From Flavobacteriales bacterium (GTDB taxonomy: Bacteria > Bacteroidota > Bacteroidia > Flavobacteriales_F > PHOS-HE28), in the NCBI GenBank assembly GCA_016702645.1, contig JADJDP010000010.1, positions 62,001 to 126,000 on the forward strand: a DNA stretch of 64,000 bases. Direction: 5' to 3'. The notes below the pieces were generated by a model. The model worked only from the letters and a program-made list of their open reading frames with translations, made no database searches and had not been told where the DNA came from. Shown one piece after another: positions 1 through 8,948 of this stretch (position 1 is its first letter; every line of letters starts with the position of its first letter). The translations under genes were made by a program, and so were the position numbers.

Positions 1-410
1 AAGGGAACATTGAGCATCCGCGCGATCGTCTTGGCAAGCAGTGTCTTGCCACTGCCCGTTTCGCCCACGAGGATGATATTGCTCTTCTCGATCTCCACAT
101 CATCCACCGATGTGACCGGCTTCTGGAGCAGGCGCTTGTAATGGTTGTACACGGCCACGCTCAGCACCTTCTTGGCGTCATCCTGCCCGATCACGTACTC
201 GTCAAGGAACCGCTTGATGTCCGATGGACGCTGGAGGATGAGGCTGCCCTCCATCTCCGTACGTGAGCGTTGGCTGAGCTCCTCGCTGATGATGTTCTGC
301 GCCTGCGTGATGCAGCTATCACAGATGTGTCCCGTGATACCGGCGATCAGGACATTGGTGTCCTGCTTGTCGCGGCCGCAGAACGAGCACTTGATCTCTT
401 TCTTGTCCAT
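1..410 (-). CDS. clpX: ClpX, ATPase subunit of Clp protease (partial)
   Basis: This is the N-terminal 136 codons of the AAA+ unfoldase that feeds substrates to ClpP; the rest lies beyond base 1. The zinc-binding domain is intact, with Cys8, Cys11, Cys30 and Cys33 in CxxC pairs. The Walker A motif GETGSGKT is at residues 116-123, where most ClpX proteins have GPTGSGKT. The ATG at 408-410 gives the standard MDKKEIKCSFCG start. It is the last gene of a tig-clpP-clpX run on the minus strand, 102 nt after clpP, with a strong hairpin in that gap that could reduce read-through. Confidence 0.97.
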   Translation of the reverse strand, partial: MDKKEIKCSFCGRDKQDTNVLIAGITGHICDSCITQAQNIISEELSQRSRTEMEGSLILQRPSDIKRFLDEYVIGQDDAKKVLSVAVYNHYKRLLQKPVTSVDDVEIEKSNIILVGETGSGKTLLAKTIARMLNVP

Positions 411-463
411 GGGGGAAGCCAAAGGACCGGCATACGCCGGAAAGGCCCCGCAAGATACACCAA

Positions 464-486
464 GGCCCGGAGGGGTCCTCCGGGCC
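464..486 (-). terminator. Hairpin between clpP and clpX
   Basis: A perfect 10-bp GC-rich stem (464-473 with 477-486) closes a 3-nt loop. No U-tract follows on the minus strand, so it may act as a processing or attenuation hairpin rather than a full terminator. Confidence 0.55.
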
Positions 487-512
487 TCGGGCCGATCCTG
501 CGGAAGGTGGGC

Positions 513-1199
513 TTATTTGTGGCGCACCAACAATTCGTCGATCATGCCGTAAGCCTTGGCTTCCTCGGCGATCATCCAATAGTCCCGGTCACCGTCCTTT
601 TCCACCTTTTCGAAGGGCTGGCCGCTATGGCTGCTGATGATCTCGTACAACTCCTTCTTGAGCTTCTGGATCTCCCGTACGGTGATCTCCATATCCGTGG
701 CCTGCCCTTCAGCACCGCCCATGGGCTGGTGGATCATGACACGACTGTGCTTCAAGGCACTACGCTTGCCTTTGGCACCGGCACAAAGCAGCACGGCTCC
801 CATACTGGCCGCCATACCGGTACAGATCGTGGCCACATCACAGTTGATGTACTGCATGGTGTCGTAGATGCCCAGACCGGCGTATACACCCCCACCGGGG
901 CTGTTCAGGTAGATCTGAATGTCCTTCTTGGCATCCACGCTCTCCAGGAACAGCAGCTGTGCCTGGATGATGTTGGCCACCTGGTCGTTGATGCCCGTGC
1001 CAAGGAAGATGATGCGATCCATCATCAAGCGGCTGAACACGTCCATCTGGGCCACGTTCAACTGACGTTCCTCGATGATGTAGGGGGTCATCGAAGAAGT
1101 GATGTATCCATTGAGCGCGGTGCTGCTGATCCCGCGATGCTTCACGGCGTACTTGAGGAAATCGTCTTTGGGGAACATTCCGATACGTGTTTGGGTCAC
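513..1199 (-). CDS. clpP: ClpP serine protease subunit
   Basis: ClpP is the tetradecameric serine peptidase that degrades proteins unfolded by ClpX in the cytoplasm. The catalytic triad is visible: Ser132 in GMAASMGA, His157 in MIHQP and Asp206 in DRDYW. At 228 aa it is slightly longer than E. coli ClpP because of an N-terminal propeptide-like extension of about 30 residues, typical of Bacteroidetes. It lies 27 bp after tig and 102 bp before clpX on the same strand, the classic order. Confidence 0.97.
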   Translation of the reverse strand: MTQTRIGMFPKDDFLKYAVKHRGISSTALNGYITSSMTPYIIEERQLNVAQMDVFSRLMMDRIIFLGTGINDQVANIIQAQLLFLESVDAKKDIQIYLNSPGGGVYAGLGIYDTMQYINCDVATICTGMAASMGAVLLCAGAKGKRSALKHSRVMIHQPMGGAEGQATDMEITVREIQKLKKELYEIISSHSGQPFEKVEKDGDRDYWMIAEEAKAYGMIDELLVRHK

Positions 1200-1226
1200 T
1201 AAGTACGAAAGCGGATCCGTACGGAC

Positions 1227-2579
1227 CTACGCCGTACGCGCCAAGGTTATGAACTCTTCGAAACTCACCTTCTTCTCCTTCGGGTCCAGCAGGGTCTTGA
1301 AGTGCACGGTGAGCTTCTGCTGCACGATGCTGTCGCGCATCCGCGAAAGTTGCTCCCGATCGCCCAACAAGCGGCCGGCCATCTGTTGGAGTTTTTCCCC
1401 CTCGGGTGCCGGCATGCCGTATTGCGCGAACTGGTCCTCGATGTAGCGTTTGGCGAACGCGTCGATCTCCTCGCCCTTGGCCTCCAATCCGTATTTCTCG
1501 ATCACACGGTCCTCCACCAACTGTCGCTTCAATCCTTCGGCGTAGCTGGTGTAGTTCTCCTCCACTTGTTCAGCGCTCACCGGTTCCTTGCTCGTCTCCT
1601 GGATCCAGCGCTTCAGGAAGTTGTCGGGCAAACCGAAGCTGGCTCTTTCATTGAGCCCCTTCATCACCGATCGCTTGAAGATGCGGTCGCTATCGCGGAG
1701 AAAGCTCCGTTCCAGACCTTCCTTCACTTTCGCGCGGAAGCCAGCCTCGTCGCTCACGGCATCCTTGCCATACACGCGATCGAAGAGCTCAGGACCCAAT
1801 TCCACCGGGGTCATCCGCTTGATCTCCACGATGCGGAAGATGAAATTCCCCTGAATGTGGTGGATGCGATCATGGTCCACACCAAGCATTCGTGCAAGGT
1901 CCTCGTGATCGCGGCTCACTTTGTGGGGATCCACCACCACTTCCTCTCCCACCGTCTTTCCGGTGAGGAGGCTACGCGTGGCTTGATCCTCCAGGTACTC
2001 CAGGCTGATGGTAGCACGGTGCATGATACCACCCTCCTTGATGGTTCCATCCGCATCGAGTTCGATCATGTCGCCCAGCAGCATGTCATTGGTTTCGCTG
2101 GTCGCACCATCTTCCAACTTGCCGAACCGGCGCTGCATGTCCGACACTTCCCGTTGAACGAGTTCGTCGTTCACATCCATCACCGGGTACTCGATCTTGA
2201 GCTTGTCCAGTTCCACCTCGAATGCCGGGGCCATGCCCAGTTCGTAGGCGAACTCGAAATCACCTGGCTCGTCCCAGTTGTTGGTATCAGCGCTTTCGTT
2301 CTTGGGCAGAGGCTGACCAAGGACACGGATCGCGTTCGTTTCCAGGTAACTGCGCAAATTTTCGTCGATCAAACGCTCCACCTCGTTCACGAGCAGCGCC
2401 TTCCCAACGCGCTTCTTGATGAGCGTCATGGGTACTTGACCCGGGCGGAAGCCGGGCAACACAGCGCTCTTGCGTTGCTCCTTCAGGGCTTTCTCCAAGC
2501 CGGGATTGTAGTCCTCGGGGGTCAACTTCACCTTCAGGGTGGCGGTGAGCGTGCCGGTCTCTTCTTTCTGGATGTTCAT
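1227..2579 (-). CDS. tig: Trigger factor, ribosome-associated chaperone
   Basis: Trigger factor binds nascent chains at the ribosome exit tunnel. The ribosome-binding signature GFRPGQVP lies near residue 45 of the N-terminal domain. The middle PPIase-like region is followed by a long helical C-terminal domain; total length is 450 aa, normal for the family. The open frame continues upstream to 3017, but that part covers the tRNA and is not protein; the ATG at 2577-2579 (MNIQKEET) matches the family start. It is first in the tig-clpP-clpX run. Confidence 0.95.
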   Translation of the reverse strand: MNIQKEETGTLTATLKVKLTPEDYNPGLEKALKEQRKSAVLPGFRPGQVPMTLIKKRVGKALLVNEVERLIDENLRSYLETNAIRVLGQPLPKNESADTNNWDEPGDFEFAYELGMAPAFEVELDKLKIEYPVMDVNDELVQREVSDMQRRFGKLEDGATSETNDMLLGDMIELDADGTIKEGGIMHRATISLEYLEDQATRSLLTGKTVGEEVVVDPHKVSRDHEDLARMLGVDHDRIHHIQGNFIFRIVEIKRMTPVELGPELFDRVYGKDAVSDEAGFRAKVKEGLERSFLRDSDRIFKRSVMKGLNERASFGLPDNFLKRWIQETSKEPVSAEQVEENYTSYAEGLKRQLVEDRVIEKYGLEAKGEEIDAFAKRYIEDQFAQYGMPAPEGEKLQQMAGRLLGDREQLSRMRDSIVQQKLTVHFKTLLDPKEKKVSFEEFITLARTA

Positions 2580-2619
2580 GTCGTCATCTGCGCTCGCGCG
2601 CCTTGCTTGGTTGTAGTTC

Positions 2620-2704
2620 TGGTACGGACGGGGGGACTCGAACCCCCACACCTTGCGGTACTGGATCCTAAGTCCAGCGCGTCTACCAATTCCGCCACGT
2701 CCGT
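2620..2704 (-). tRNA. tRNA-Leu (UAG)
   Basis: Read on the minus strand it folds as a class II tRNA: a 7-bp acceptor stem (2704-2698 with 2630-2624), an anticodon stem CTGGA/TCCAG with loop CTTAGGA giving anticodon UAG, a variable arm, and a T arm containing GGTTCGAGTCC. The CCA end is encoded (2622-2620). It sits 40 bp upstream of the tig start codon and on the same strand. Confidence 0.95.
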
Positions 2705-2770
2705 GCTTTCGAAATGGGCCGCGAAGATAGCCCCCTAGCGGCGTTCTTTCGGGGGTCTTGTTCACCCGTT

Positions 2771-2778
2771 TACCTTCG
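2771..2778 (+). promoter_or_regulatory. Bacteroidetes -7 box (TACCTTCG)
   Basis: This matches TAnnTTYG, the -7 element of the Bacteroidetes primary sigma factor, 27 nt before the next start codon. Confidence 0.6.
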
Positions 2779-2805
2779 CCCGCCGCCTTCCGGTTCGTGT
2801 TCAAG

Positions 2806-3702
2806 ATGAAGTCCTTCGACGCCTCCAAACTCTCCGTGGGCGAGGTCCACGGCTTGCTCGTTGGGGCCATCGGTCCACGGCCCATTGCATTCGCCAGCAC
2901 CATCGATGCCCAAGGACGGCCGAACCTGAGCTCATTCAGCTTCTTCAACTGTTTCGGAGCGAACCCACCCCTGCTGATCTTCAGCCCCGCGAGGCGCGGG
3001 CGCGACAATACCACCAAGCACAGCTACCACAACGTGAAGGCGGTGCCTGAGGTGGTGATCAACGTGGTCACCTACTCCATGGTACAGCAGATGTCGGTGG
3101 CGAGCGGAGAATACCCGGAGGGAGTGAACGAGTTCGAGAAGTCGGGTTTCACACCCGTGGCCTCGGAGAAGGTGAAGCCCTTTCGCGTGAAGGAGAGCCC
3201 GGTGCAATTCGAATGCATAGTGCAACAAGTGATCGAAACGGGTACCGGCGGTGGGGCCGGGAACCTCGTCCTCTGCGAAGTGGTCATGATCCACGTGGAC
3301 CCGTCCGTTCTTGATGCCAATGGAAAGATCGATCAGCGGAAGATCGACCTGGTGGGGCGAATGGGGGGGCACTTCTACGCACGAGCGCACGGAGATTCGC
3401 TTTTCGAACTGGCCCAACCCAATACCAATATCGGCGTGGGGGTGGATGCCCTTCCGTCCGAAGCGCGCCTGAGCACCGTGCTCACCGGAAACGACCTCGG
3501 CAAATTGGGCTCGGCGCTCGCGATTCCCGATGAAACCGCTGTGAACGAGTACAAGCTCACCGAGTTGAGCGATACCTTCATCACCTTGGAAAACCAACCA
3601 GAGGCCTTGCGTACATCCCTGCATCGGCACGCGCACGAACTGCTTGAGCAGGGCCGCGTGGAAGAAGCTTGGAAGACGCTCCTCTCCTACAACGGACAAT
3701 AG
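2806..3702 (+). CDS. Flavin reductase-like (FMN-binding split barrel) protein
   Basis: The protein has 298 aa. Residues 10-180 look like the flavin reductase-like, FMN-binding split-barrel fold, including IGPRPIAF, a stretch typical of the subgroup that may use FMN with no known substrate. A C-terminal extension of about 100 residues ends in a helical region. The ATG at 2806 is preferred over an upstream in-frame ATG at 2758 because it follows the -7 box and starts the conserved region. No operon partner is evident; the DUF3127 gene follows after 46 bp. The substrate is unknown. Confidence 0.85.
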   Translation: MKSFDASKLSVGEVHGLLVGAIGPRPIAFASTIDAQGRPNLSSFSFFNCFGANPPLLIFSPARRGRDNTTKHSYHNVKAVPEVVINVVTYSMVQQMSVASGEYPEGVNEFEKSGFTPVASEKVKPFRVKESPVQFECIVQQVIETGTGGGAGNLVLCEVVMIHVDPSVLDANGKIDQRKIDLVGRMGGHFYARAHGDSLFELAQPNTNIGVGVDALPSEARLSTVLTGNDLGKLGSALAIPDETAVNEYKLTELSDTFITLENQPEALRTSLHRHAHELLEQGRVEEAWKTLLSYNGQ

Positions 3703-3748
3703 GGTTCGATACGCTCAGCCCGACAACTCAACACGCAAAGCACACATC

Positions 3749-4147
3749 ATGGCACAAGTCACCATCACCGGCAGCATCAAGGTCGTCGGTAAGACCCAAC
3801 AGGTCAGCGAAAAGTTCAGCAAGCGCGAACTCGTGGTCACCGAACAAGGCGGACAGTTCCCGAAACACATTCCCATCGAGTTCAAGCAGGACAAGACCGG
3901 TCTGCTCGACAGTTTCAACCCCGGCGATGAAGTGAGCGTGACCGCTTACGTGGATGGTCGCGAGTGGACCGGCAAGGACGGCGTGACGAAGTACTTCCTC
4001 AGCCTCAGCGGAAACCGGATCGAGCGTGCTGGTGCGGGCGGTGGTAATGTGGGCGGCAATGGTGGTTCCCGCCAAAGTGCGCCTCCGCCTTCCGTGGCCG
4101 ACATGCCGCCAGTAGGTGGAAGTGATGAGGACGATCTGCCCTTCTAG
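3749..4147 (+). CDS. DUF3127 protein with SSB-like acidic tail
   Basis: This 132-aa protein has a compact N-terminal beta-rich domain resembling the OB-like DUF3127 family (residues 1-90). A Gly-rich linker follows, and the tail ends DEDDLPF. That tail closely resembles the DDDIPF tip by which single-stranded DNA-binding protein recruits repair and replication partners. A nucleic-acid role is therefore plausible, but this is inference. The ATG at 3749 is chosen because it begins the conserved MAQVTITG core; upstream in-frame codons overlap the previous gene. Confidence 0.85.
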   Translation: MAQVTITGSIKVVGKTQQVSEKFSKRELVVTEQGGQFPKHIPIEFKQDKTGLLDSFNPGDEVSVTAYVDGREWTGKDGVTKYFLSLSGNRIERAGAGGGNVGGNGGSRQSAPPPSVADMPPVGGSDEDDLPF

Positions 4148-4214
4148 GAGACTGCGTACCAAACCCCAGCTTTGGCCGTGAACCACCGGTTCCGGTCGGT
4201 GGGCTTCAGTTCGT

Positions 4215-5333
4215 TCAAAGGTTGCGTCCTTTCCATTTCGGTCGAACGATAAGCGACGTGACCGCGATGATCGGTGCGTAGCACGCGAAGGCAACGAAGC
4301 TCGTGCACGTGCCCAAGGACGATGCTGGTCGCTGCATCCTGTTCCGCACCGCGTGAACAAGACCGATCACGGGCAGCATCCACACGGCCCAGGCACCGGT
4401 GAGCAACGCGGCCGTGAACAGGGCCTGCTGGCCCATGCCCTCCCGGAAGTTGAACGTGAGCGTTTGATAAAGGAGCGCCCACGGCAACAATAGACCCAAC
4501 ATTCCGGACAGGTTCATCGCTCCTCGAACGCCACGCATCTTGCCGGCCCAACGCATCCGCTGGAGGATGGCGGTTCGAAGTGAGGGCTCCGCTTTCGCTA
4601 TGACGATCGCATCGGCATGGAACAGGGTGGTGATGCTCTTCCCTTCCCCCTTCATGCGTTGCAGCAGGAACACGTCATCCCCACTGGCAAAGCGATCGTT
4701 GTGATAACCACCAACCGAATGGAACGCGGCGCGCGCAAAAGCAAGGTTGGCTCCGTAGGCCAGCGATGCCGTACCCATGCTCATGCCCAGCAAGGCAGCT
4801 TGTTCATCCTCCTGTATTCGCCCCAGGATGCCGTGACCGGTGGTCCATACCGGAAGAACGATAAGGTCACTCCGCTCCTTCAACCAATGCCCTGCGAGCG
4901 TTCGAGCCCGTTGTGGGCCACACCGAACATCTGCGTCGGTGAGAAGGATGAGGTCGCCCGTTGCCGCGTTCACACCGGTGGTGATCGCGGCCTTCTTCCC
5001 GGGCGCATCACTTCGTAGCAAGCGCAAGTCGGGCCAGCTCCGCATCATGCCTTCCACGATGGAAGCCGTGCGATCCGTGCTGCCATCATCCACTACCAGC
5101 ACTTCCATGCGATCGCGCGGATAGTCTTGCGCGTGCAGGTCCTGAAGCAGAGCCCCTATGCCATCCTCTTCGTCCCGAGCAGGAACCACGAGGCTCAGGC
5201 GCGGAGCTCCGGGATCGCCAAGGTGACCGGGAGCGGAGGGATCCGATATCGCCTCGCGCCAGCCCGTGACCACCGAAGCATAGACCAGTGCCAACATGAA
5301 AAGCACAAGGGGCATCAAGGGAAATGCGCTCAT
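4215..5333 (-). CDS. Family 2 glycosyltransferase, membrane-anchored
   Basis: This 372-aa inverting GT-A glycosyltransferase has one N-terminal membrane helix (about residues 5-25) and about three C-terminal helices. Visible motifs are VVPARDEE at the start of the domain, DDGSTDRT, the metal-binding TDAD, GDD and the QRMRW acceptor-site motif. These suit processive or lipid-linked sugar transfer at the inner membrane. The start codon overlaps the stop of the LPG-synthase-like gene (ATGA, 5330-5333), so the two are probably translated together. The sugar and acceptor cannot be read from sequence. Confidence 0.9.
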   Translation of the reverse strand: MSAFPLMPLVLFMLALVYASVVTGWREAISDPSAPGHLGDPGAPRLSLVVPARDEEDGIGALLQDLHAQDYPRDRMEVLVVDDGSTDRTASIVEGMMRSWPDLRLLRSDAPGKKAAITTGVNAATGDLILLTDADVRCGPQRARTLAGHWLKERSDLIVLPVWTTGHGILGRIQEDEQAALLGMSMGTASLAYGANLAFARAAFHSVGGYHNDRFASGDDVFLLQRMKGEGKSITTLFHADAIVIAKAEPSLRTAILQRMRWAGKMRGVRGAMNLSGMLGLLLPWALLYQTLTFNFREGMGQQALFTAALLTGAWAVWMLPVIGLVHAVRNRMQRPASSLGTCTSFVAFACYAPIIAVTSLIVRPKWKGRNL

Positions 5334-6292
5334 GCCTTCGACGTGCTGCGGATCCTTGCCACCAAGAGAATGATGCTGCCGGATAGGGCAGGCAGCGCGA
5401 TGTTGACCAGCCAGAGCGCGGTTGAAGCAAGAAAGACACCCTTATCATAGGTGACTTGGGGCGATATCAAAGCTACCGCGACCGAACCACGAACACCGAG
5501 TTCGGTGAGCATGACCGTGGGTATCAGGGTGGAGAAGAGAAAGGCCACGGGGATAGCCATCAGGGAGTCGCCGATACCAACACCGGCGAGCACCTGCAGG
5601 ATGATGATGAACTGAACGGTGAAGACCACATAGCGCAACGCGCTGAAAAGAAGCACGATCAGCAGCAGGCGTGTCCGAAAACCCTCCAGCACGGCCGCGT
5701 GTCGTTCCCATTTCCGAACAATGGGCAAACGCGCCACCACAGCTCGCAAAAGATCCGGGGTGAAGTACAGCAACAACGTGCACACGGCCACCACGGCACA
5801 AAGTGCGATCCAAGCAACGCTCTGTGGCCCCGCTCCGTCGGCCTGAGCGGTCAGAATAAGGGCTATCAACCCAACCGTGCCGAACAGCAGCGTGATCACG
5901 AACTGGGCAATGCTGCCGACAGCTGTTGCGAAGCTGGCCGGTATGCGGTTCTCCGGTGCAAGGAAGAGCACACGGCCCACGAACTCCCCCACGCGGTTCG
6001 GGGTGATCATCCCGATGCTCGTACCTGCGATGGTGGCCTTGAACGCTTCGGCGAACGAGACCGGCTCGATCCCGCGCACGAGCATTCGCCACTTCATGGA
6101 CTCCAAACCCCAATTGAGCACCATGAGCAGGAGCACAACCCCCAACGCGCCGAACAGCATATCCGGATCACGGCCTCGGAACACCTCGGCAAAGCCAACG
6201 AGGTCGCCGTGCTTCGCAAGGCGCAAGTAAAGGAAGGCGCACGCCAGCACGAAGACGCCCCAACGGATGAACAGAATGGTGCGGCGGCTCAC
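5330..6292 (-). CDS. Lysylphosphatidylglycerol synthase TM-region family protein
   Basis: This polytopic membrane protein of about 320 aa belongs to the family of the MprF flippase half (LPG synthase TM region, COG0392). It has about eight hydrophobic segments and no tRNA-dependent aminoacyl-transferase domain. Such proteins beside GT2 genes often serve glycolipid export; that role is inferred. The frame stays open to 6610, but that extension is antisense to ruvC. I chose the GTG at 6292, which is preceded by GAAGGT and leaves a 45-bp divergent gap to ruvC. Confidence 0.85.
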   Translation of the reverse strand: MSRRTILFIRWGVFVLACAFLYLRLAKHGDLVGFAEVFRGRDPDMLFGALGVVLLLMVLNWGLESMKWRMLVRGIEPVSFAEAFKATIAGTSIGMITPNRVGEFVGRVLFLAPENRIPASFATAVGSIAQFVITLLFGTVGLIALILTAQADGAGPQSVAWIALCAVVAVCTLLLYFTPDLLRAVVARLPIVRKWERHAAVLEGFRTRLLLIVLLFSALRYVVFTVQFIIILQVLAGVGIGDSLMAIPVAFLFSTLIPTVMLTELGVRGSVAVALISPQVTYDKGVFLASTALWLVNIALPALSGSIILLVARIRSTSKA

Positions 6293-6294
6293 GA

Positions 6295-6302
6295 TACCTT
6301 CG
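6295..6302 (+). promoter_or_regulatory. -7 box for ruvC (TACCTTCG)
   Basis: This TAnnTTYG box lies in the 45-bp gap between the divergent LPG-synthase-like gene and ruvC, 35 nt before the ruvC GTG. Confidence 0.5.
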
Positions 6303-6337
6303 TCGGCGTTGATAGGAAGACGATCAAAAGTAGACCG

Positions 6338-6919
6338 GTGGCCACACCCACGGAGCGTATCATACTCGGCATAGATCCCGGTACCACGGTGATGGGCTAC
6401 GGCGTGCTGATCGTGGAAGCAGGCAAGGTGCGCCTCCTCGACTCCGGTTCCATTCGCTTTGCAGTGGGCGATGACCATACGCTGAAGTTGCGCGCGATAT
6501 TCCGCGAGACCACGCGCATCATCGCACGACATCATCCGGACGAACTGGCGATCGAGGCGCAGTTCTTCGGCAAGAACGTGCAGAGCATGTTGAAGCTGGG
6601 ACGTGCGCAAGGTGTTGCCATCGCAGCAGCATTACAACGCGATCTTTCGGTGGTGGAATACGCCCCAAAACGCGTGAAGCAGAGCATCACCGGCAACGGG
6701 AACGCCAGCAAGGAACAGGTGGCGGCGATGCTGCTGAGCATTCTTTCCATCACCGAACTGCCCGCGAGCACCGATGCCACGGACGCTGTGGCCGTCGCGG
6801 TGTGCCATCACTTCGCGAACACCGGTCGCGCCGTACGTGCGTCATCGGGTGTCGGAAAAAAAACGGCATCCGGTTGGTCAGGCTTCGTACGGAACAATCC
6901 GGACCGGATAAAGAGCTGA
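6338..6919 (+). CDS. ruvC: RuvC Holliday-junction resolvase
   Basis: RuvC cleaves Holliday junctions during recombination with RuvAB. All acidic catalytic positions are visible: Asp in GIDPGT near the N-terminus, Glu in AIEAQFFGKN, and two Asp in STDATDAVAVA. Length is 193 aa against 173 in E. coli; the excess is a basic C-terminal tail. The start is taken as GTG at 6338, which gives VATPTERIILGIDPG. No ATG lies close enough, and the upstream frame is antisense to another gene. Confidence 0.92.
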   Translation: MATPTERIILGIDPGTTVMGYGVLIVEAGKVRLLDSGSIRFAVGDDHTLKLRAIFRETTRIIARHHPDELAIEAQFFGKNVQSMLKLGRAQGVAIAAALQRDLSVVEYAPKRVKQSITGNGNASKEQVAAMLLSILSITELPASTDATDAVAVAVCHHFANTGRAVRASSGVGKKTASGWSGFVRNNPDRIKS

Positions 6920-6929
6920 GCCAGGGTCA

Positions 6930-7319
6930 TCAGGCGTTCCTGATCCTCTCGGCGATCGAAGCGAGCTCCTCCTGTGCGAATTTCAACTTGGGGCGGCTGA
7001 GATCCATATCATGAACGCTGTCGATCGGGATCAGGTGGACGTGCGCATGCGGCACTTCCAAGCCGATGACGCTCACACCTACACGTTCGCACGCAACAAC
7101 CTTCGCGATCTTCTTCGCCACCCCTTGGGCGAAGGGCATGATGTCCGCGAGCACATCCGCAGGAAGCTCGAAGAACTTGTCCACCTCCATCTTGGGGATC
7201 ACCAACGTGTGGCCTTCGCGCAGTGGCGCGATGTCGAGGAAAGCCAGGAAGCGTTCGTCCTCGGCCACCTTGTGACAGGGTATCTCGCCACGCACGATAC
7301 GTGTGAAGAGGCTCGCCAT
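6930..7319 (-). CDS. HIT family nucleotide-binding protein
   Basis: This 129-aa histidine-triad protein has the catalytic HxHxH motif as H91-A-H93-V-H95. It resembles the Hint/HinT branch, which hydrolyses purine nucleoside phosphoramidates; the substrate in this organism is unknown. It starts 1 bp after the greA stop, so greA-hit form an operon. Confidence 0.93.
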   Translation of the reverse strand: MASLFTRIVRGEIPCHKVAEDERFLAFLDIAPLREGHTLVIPKMEVDKFFELPADVLADIMPFAQGVAKKIAKVVACERVGVSVIGLEVPHAHVHLIPIDSVHDMDLSRPKLKFAQEELASIAERIRNA

Positions 7320-7320
7320 G

Positions 7321-7794
7321 TCAGCGAGTGATGCCGATGACCTCGAAACGGGTGGTGCCTGCCGGGGTGGTCACCTCTGCAACCTCACCCACAGCCTTGC
7401 CCAGCAATCCTTTGCCAATGGGAGAGTTCACGCTGATCTTGCCCGTCTTGATGTCACTTTCGCTTTCTGCCACCAAGGTGAAACTGCGTTCGGCACCAGC
7501 GCCTATCTGCTTCACCTTCACGGTCGTATGGATGTACGCCCGGCTCGTATCCATCTGTGCGGAATCGATCACGCGTGCATTGGCCACCACCGCTTCCAAC
7601 TTGGCGATGCGCGCTTCCAATAGACCTTGATCCTCCTTGGCCGCATGGTACTCGGCGTTCTCGCTCAGGTCGCCCTTATCACGCGCGTCGGCTATCTGCT
7701 GGCTCAGATGGGGCCGCTCCACGGTGCGCATGTGGTGCAACTCGTCCATCAGTTTCTTCAGACCCTCTTCGGTGTAGTAGGCCGGCGTGCTCAT
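7321..7794 (-). CDS. greA: Transcript cleavage factor GreA
   Basis: GreA rescues backtracked RNA polymerase by inserting its coiled coil into the secondary channel. At 157 aa the length is normal. The N-terminal coiled coil carries DKGDLSENAEYHAAKE, which holds the acidic tip residues, and the C-terminal FKBP-like domain contains NSPIGKGLLG. It is followed immediately by the HIT gene. Confidence 0.96.
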   Translation of the reverse strand: MSTPAYYTEEGLKKLMDELHHMRTVERPHLSQQIADARDKGDLSENAEYHAAKEDQGLLEARIAKLEAVVANARVIDSAQMDTSRAYIHTTVKVKQIGAGAERSFTLVAESESDIKTGKISVNSPIGKGLLGKAVGEVAEVTTPAGTTRFEVIGITR

Positions 7795-7820
7795 GACTAC
7801 GGACTTGGTGGTTGTACAAT

Positions 7821-7848
7821 GGAAGAGGACCCCGAAAGGTCCTCTTCC
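7821..7848 (-). terminator. Hairpin terminator after the PorV-like gene
   Basis: A perfect 11-bp stem (7821-7831 with 7838-7848) has a 6-nt loop and lies 18 nt after the PorV-like stop and 26 nt before the greA start. It separates the surface operon from greA-hit. Confidence 0.75.
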
Positions 7849-7866
7849 AAAGATAGATGCAGGTAC

Positions 7867-8925
7867 CTAAAGACTGATGCGGATACCGACGCTGTGGAAC
7901 CCGTTGAACGGATTCGTGGTACGGTAGCCGTAATCGATGGCGATCGCTGATTTCTTCTCGGCCCCGAAAGGAAGGTCGACGCTGAGCCCGGCCGAAGGTC
8001 CGGTGAACCAGGTTGCACGCTCCTCCGCGCTGGTTACGTCCTTTTCATACAGGAAGCCGCCACGAAGGTGGATCATCTTGCGGAAGGCGTACTCCACGCC
8101 CACGACGCCCTGGTCCTTGGTGAAGGAGTTGGAAACGAAGGTTCCCGCGAAGGTGACACGGTGCATATCGTTCAGGTTCCAATCGTAGGCCGCGCCGATA
8201 TTGAGCAACGAGGGGATCTCGAACTTGCCCGAACGCTGCTCCAAGGTCAACTGGTCACTGCCCGCGATCAGCAGTCCTTGCACGGCAAGACCATCACCAC
8301 TGAACTGCATGGCGGGGCCTACGTTCTTGAGCGCAATGCCGAAATGCACATTGTCGGTTGGGCCTGTCACGTAATGGATTCCGGCATCGAAGCAGATACC
8401 CGAAGTACGGATGTTGGCCGTGGCCTCCGAAACAACGCGGATGAGAAGTCCACCGAAGATGCTGTTGGAGAAGCTCTTCGCATAACCAACACCGATGTTC
8501 GCAAGGCTCGGAGTGAACCCGCCACGCCCACCCTCTGGGTTCTCGAAGGTGGTCACCTCCAGTTCACCAAAGTTCATGGTGGTGGCAGTGATACCGATAA
8601 CGCCCGAACTTCCGAGCTTCTGGCCGAAACCGATGCTGTTCACCGAAATATCAGCGTTCGGAATGCGGGTGTTCGAGAAGACCACCTCGGTCTTGTTCAA
8701 CTGGCTCAATCCGGCAACGTTGCCGAACATGGCCTCCACACCACGCACGCTGGACGTATTGGCCAAGCCCCAGCCGCTGCTGCGTGCCCAAGGGTTCAGC
8801 AACAACTGCGTCGCTCCGGCCGAACCGGCGCGATCGGGATTGCCCGCCTGCACGGTGCCGCTGGCGATCATCGCCAATGCAGCAAGCATCACCGCTGTGT
8901 GTTTCATCGTTCGCATCGTTTCCAT
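7867..8925 (-). CDS. PorV/PorQ-family outer-membrane protein
   Basis: This protein has 352 aa including a signal peptide ending about ...ASGTVQA. A mature part rich in alternating hydrophobic beta strands ends in an aromatic/aliphatic C-terminal strand (GIRISL), as expected for an outer-membrane barrel. The mature start GNPDRAGSAGATQL is characteristic of the PorV/PorQ family. PorV is the T9SS shuttle/attachment factor; this paralogue may act on the adjacent giant protein, which is inference from the operon. Alternative starts are the ATGs at 8916 and 8907; the latter gives the cleanest signal peptide. Confidence 0.88.
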   Translation of the reverse strand: METMRTMKHTAVMLAALAMIASGTVQAGNPDRAGSAGATQLLLNPWARSSGWGLANTSSVRGVEAMFGNVAGLSQLNKTEVVFSNTRIPNADISVNSIGFGQKLGSSGVIGITATTMNFGELEVTTFENPEGGRGGFTPSLANIGVGYAKSFSNSIFGGLLIRVVSEATANIRTSGICFDAGIHYVTGPTDNVHFGIALKNVGPAMQFSGDGLAVQGLLIAGSDQLTLEQRSGKFEIPSLLNIGAAYDWNLNDMHRVTFAGTFVSNSFTKDQGVVGVEYAFRKMIHLRGGFLYEKDVTSAEERATWFTGPSAGLSVDLPFGAEKKSAIAIDYGYRTTNPFNGFHSVGIRISL

Positions 8926-8948
8926 GCTTCAATTCGTCAGGTACGCTC

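Noticed and set aside
1302..2738. A 478-aa plus-strand frame opposite tig
   Set aside because: Antisense of tig and the tRNA; no motif.
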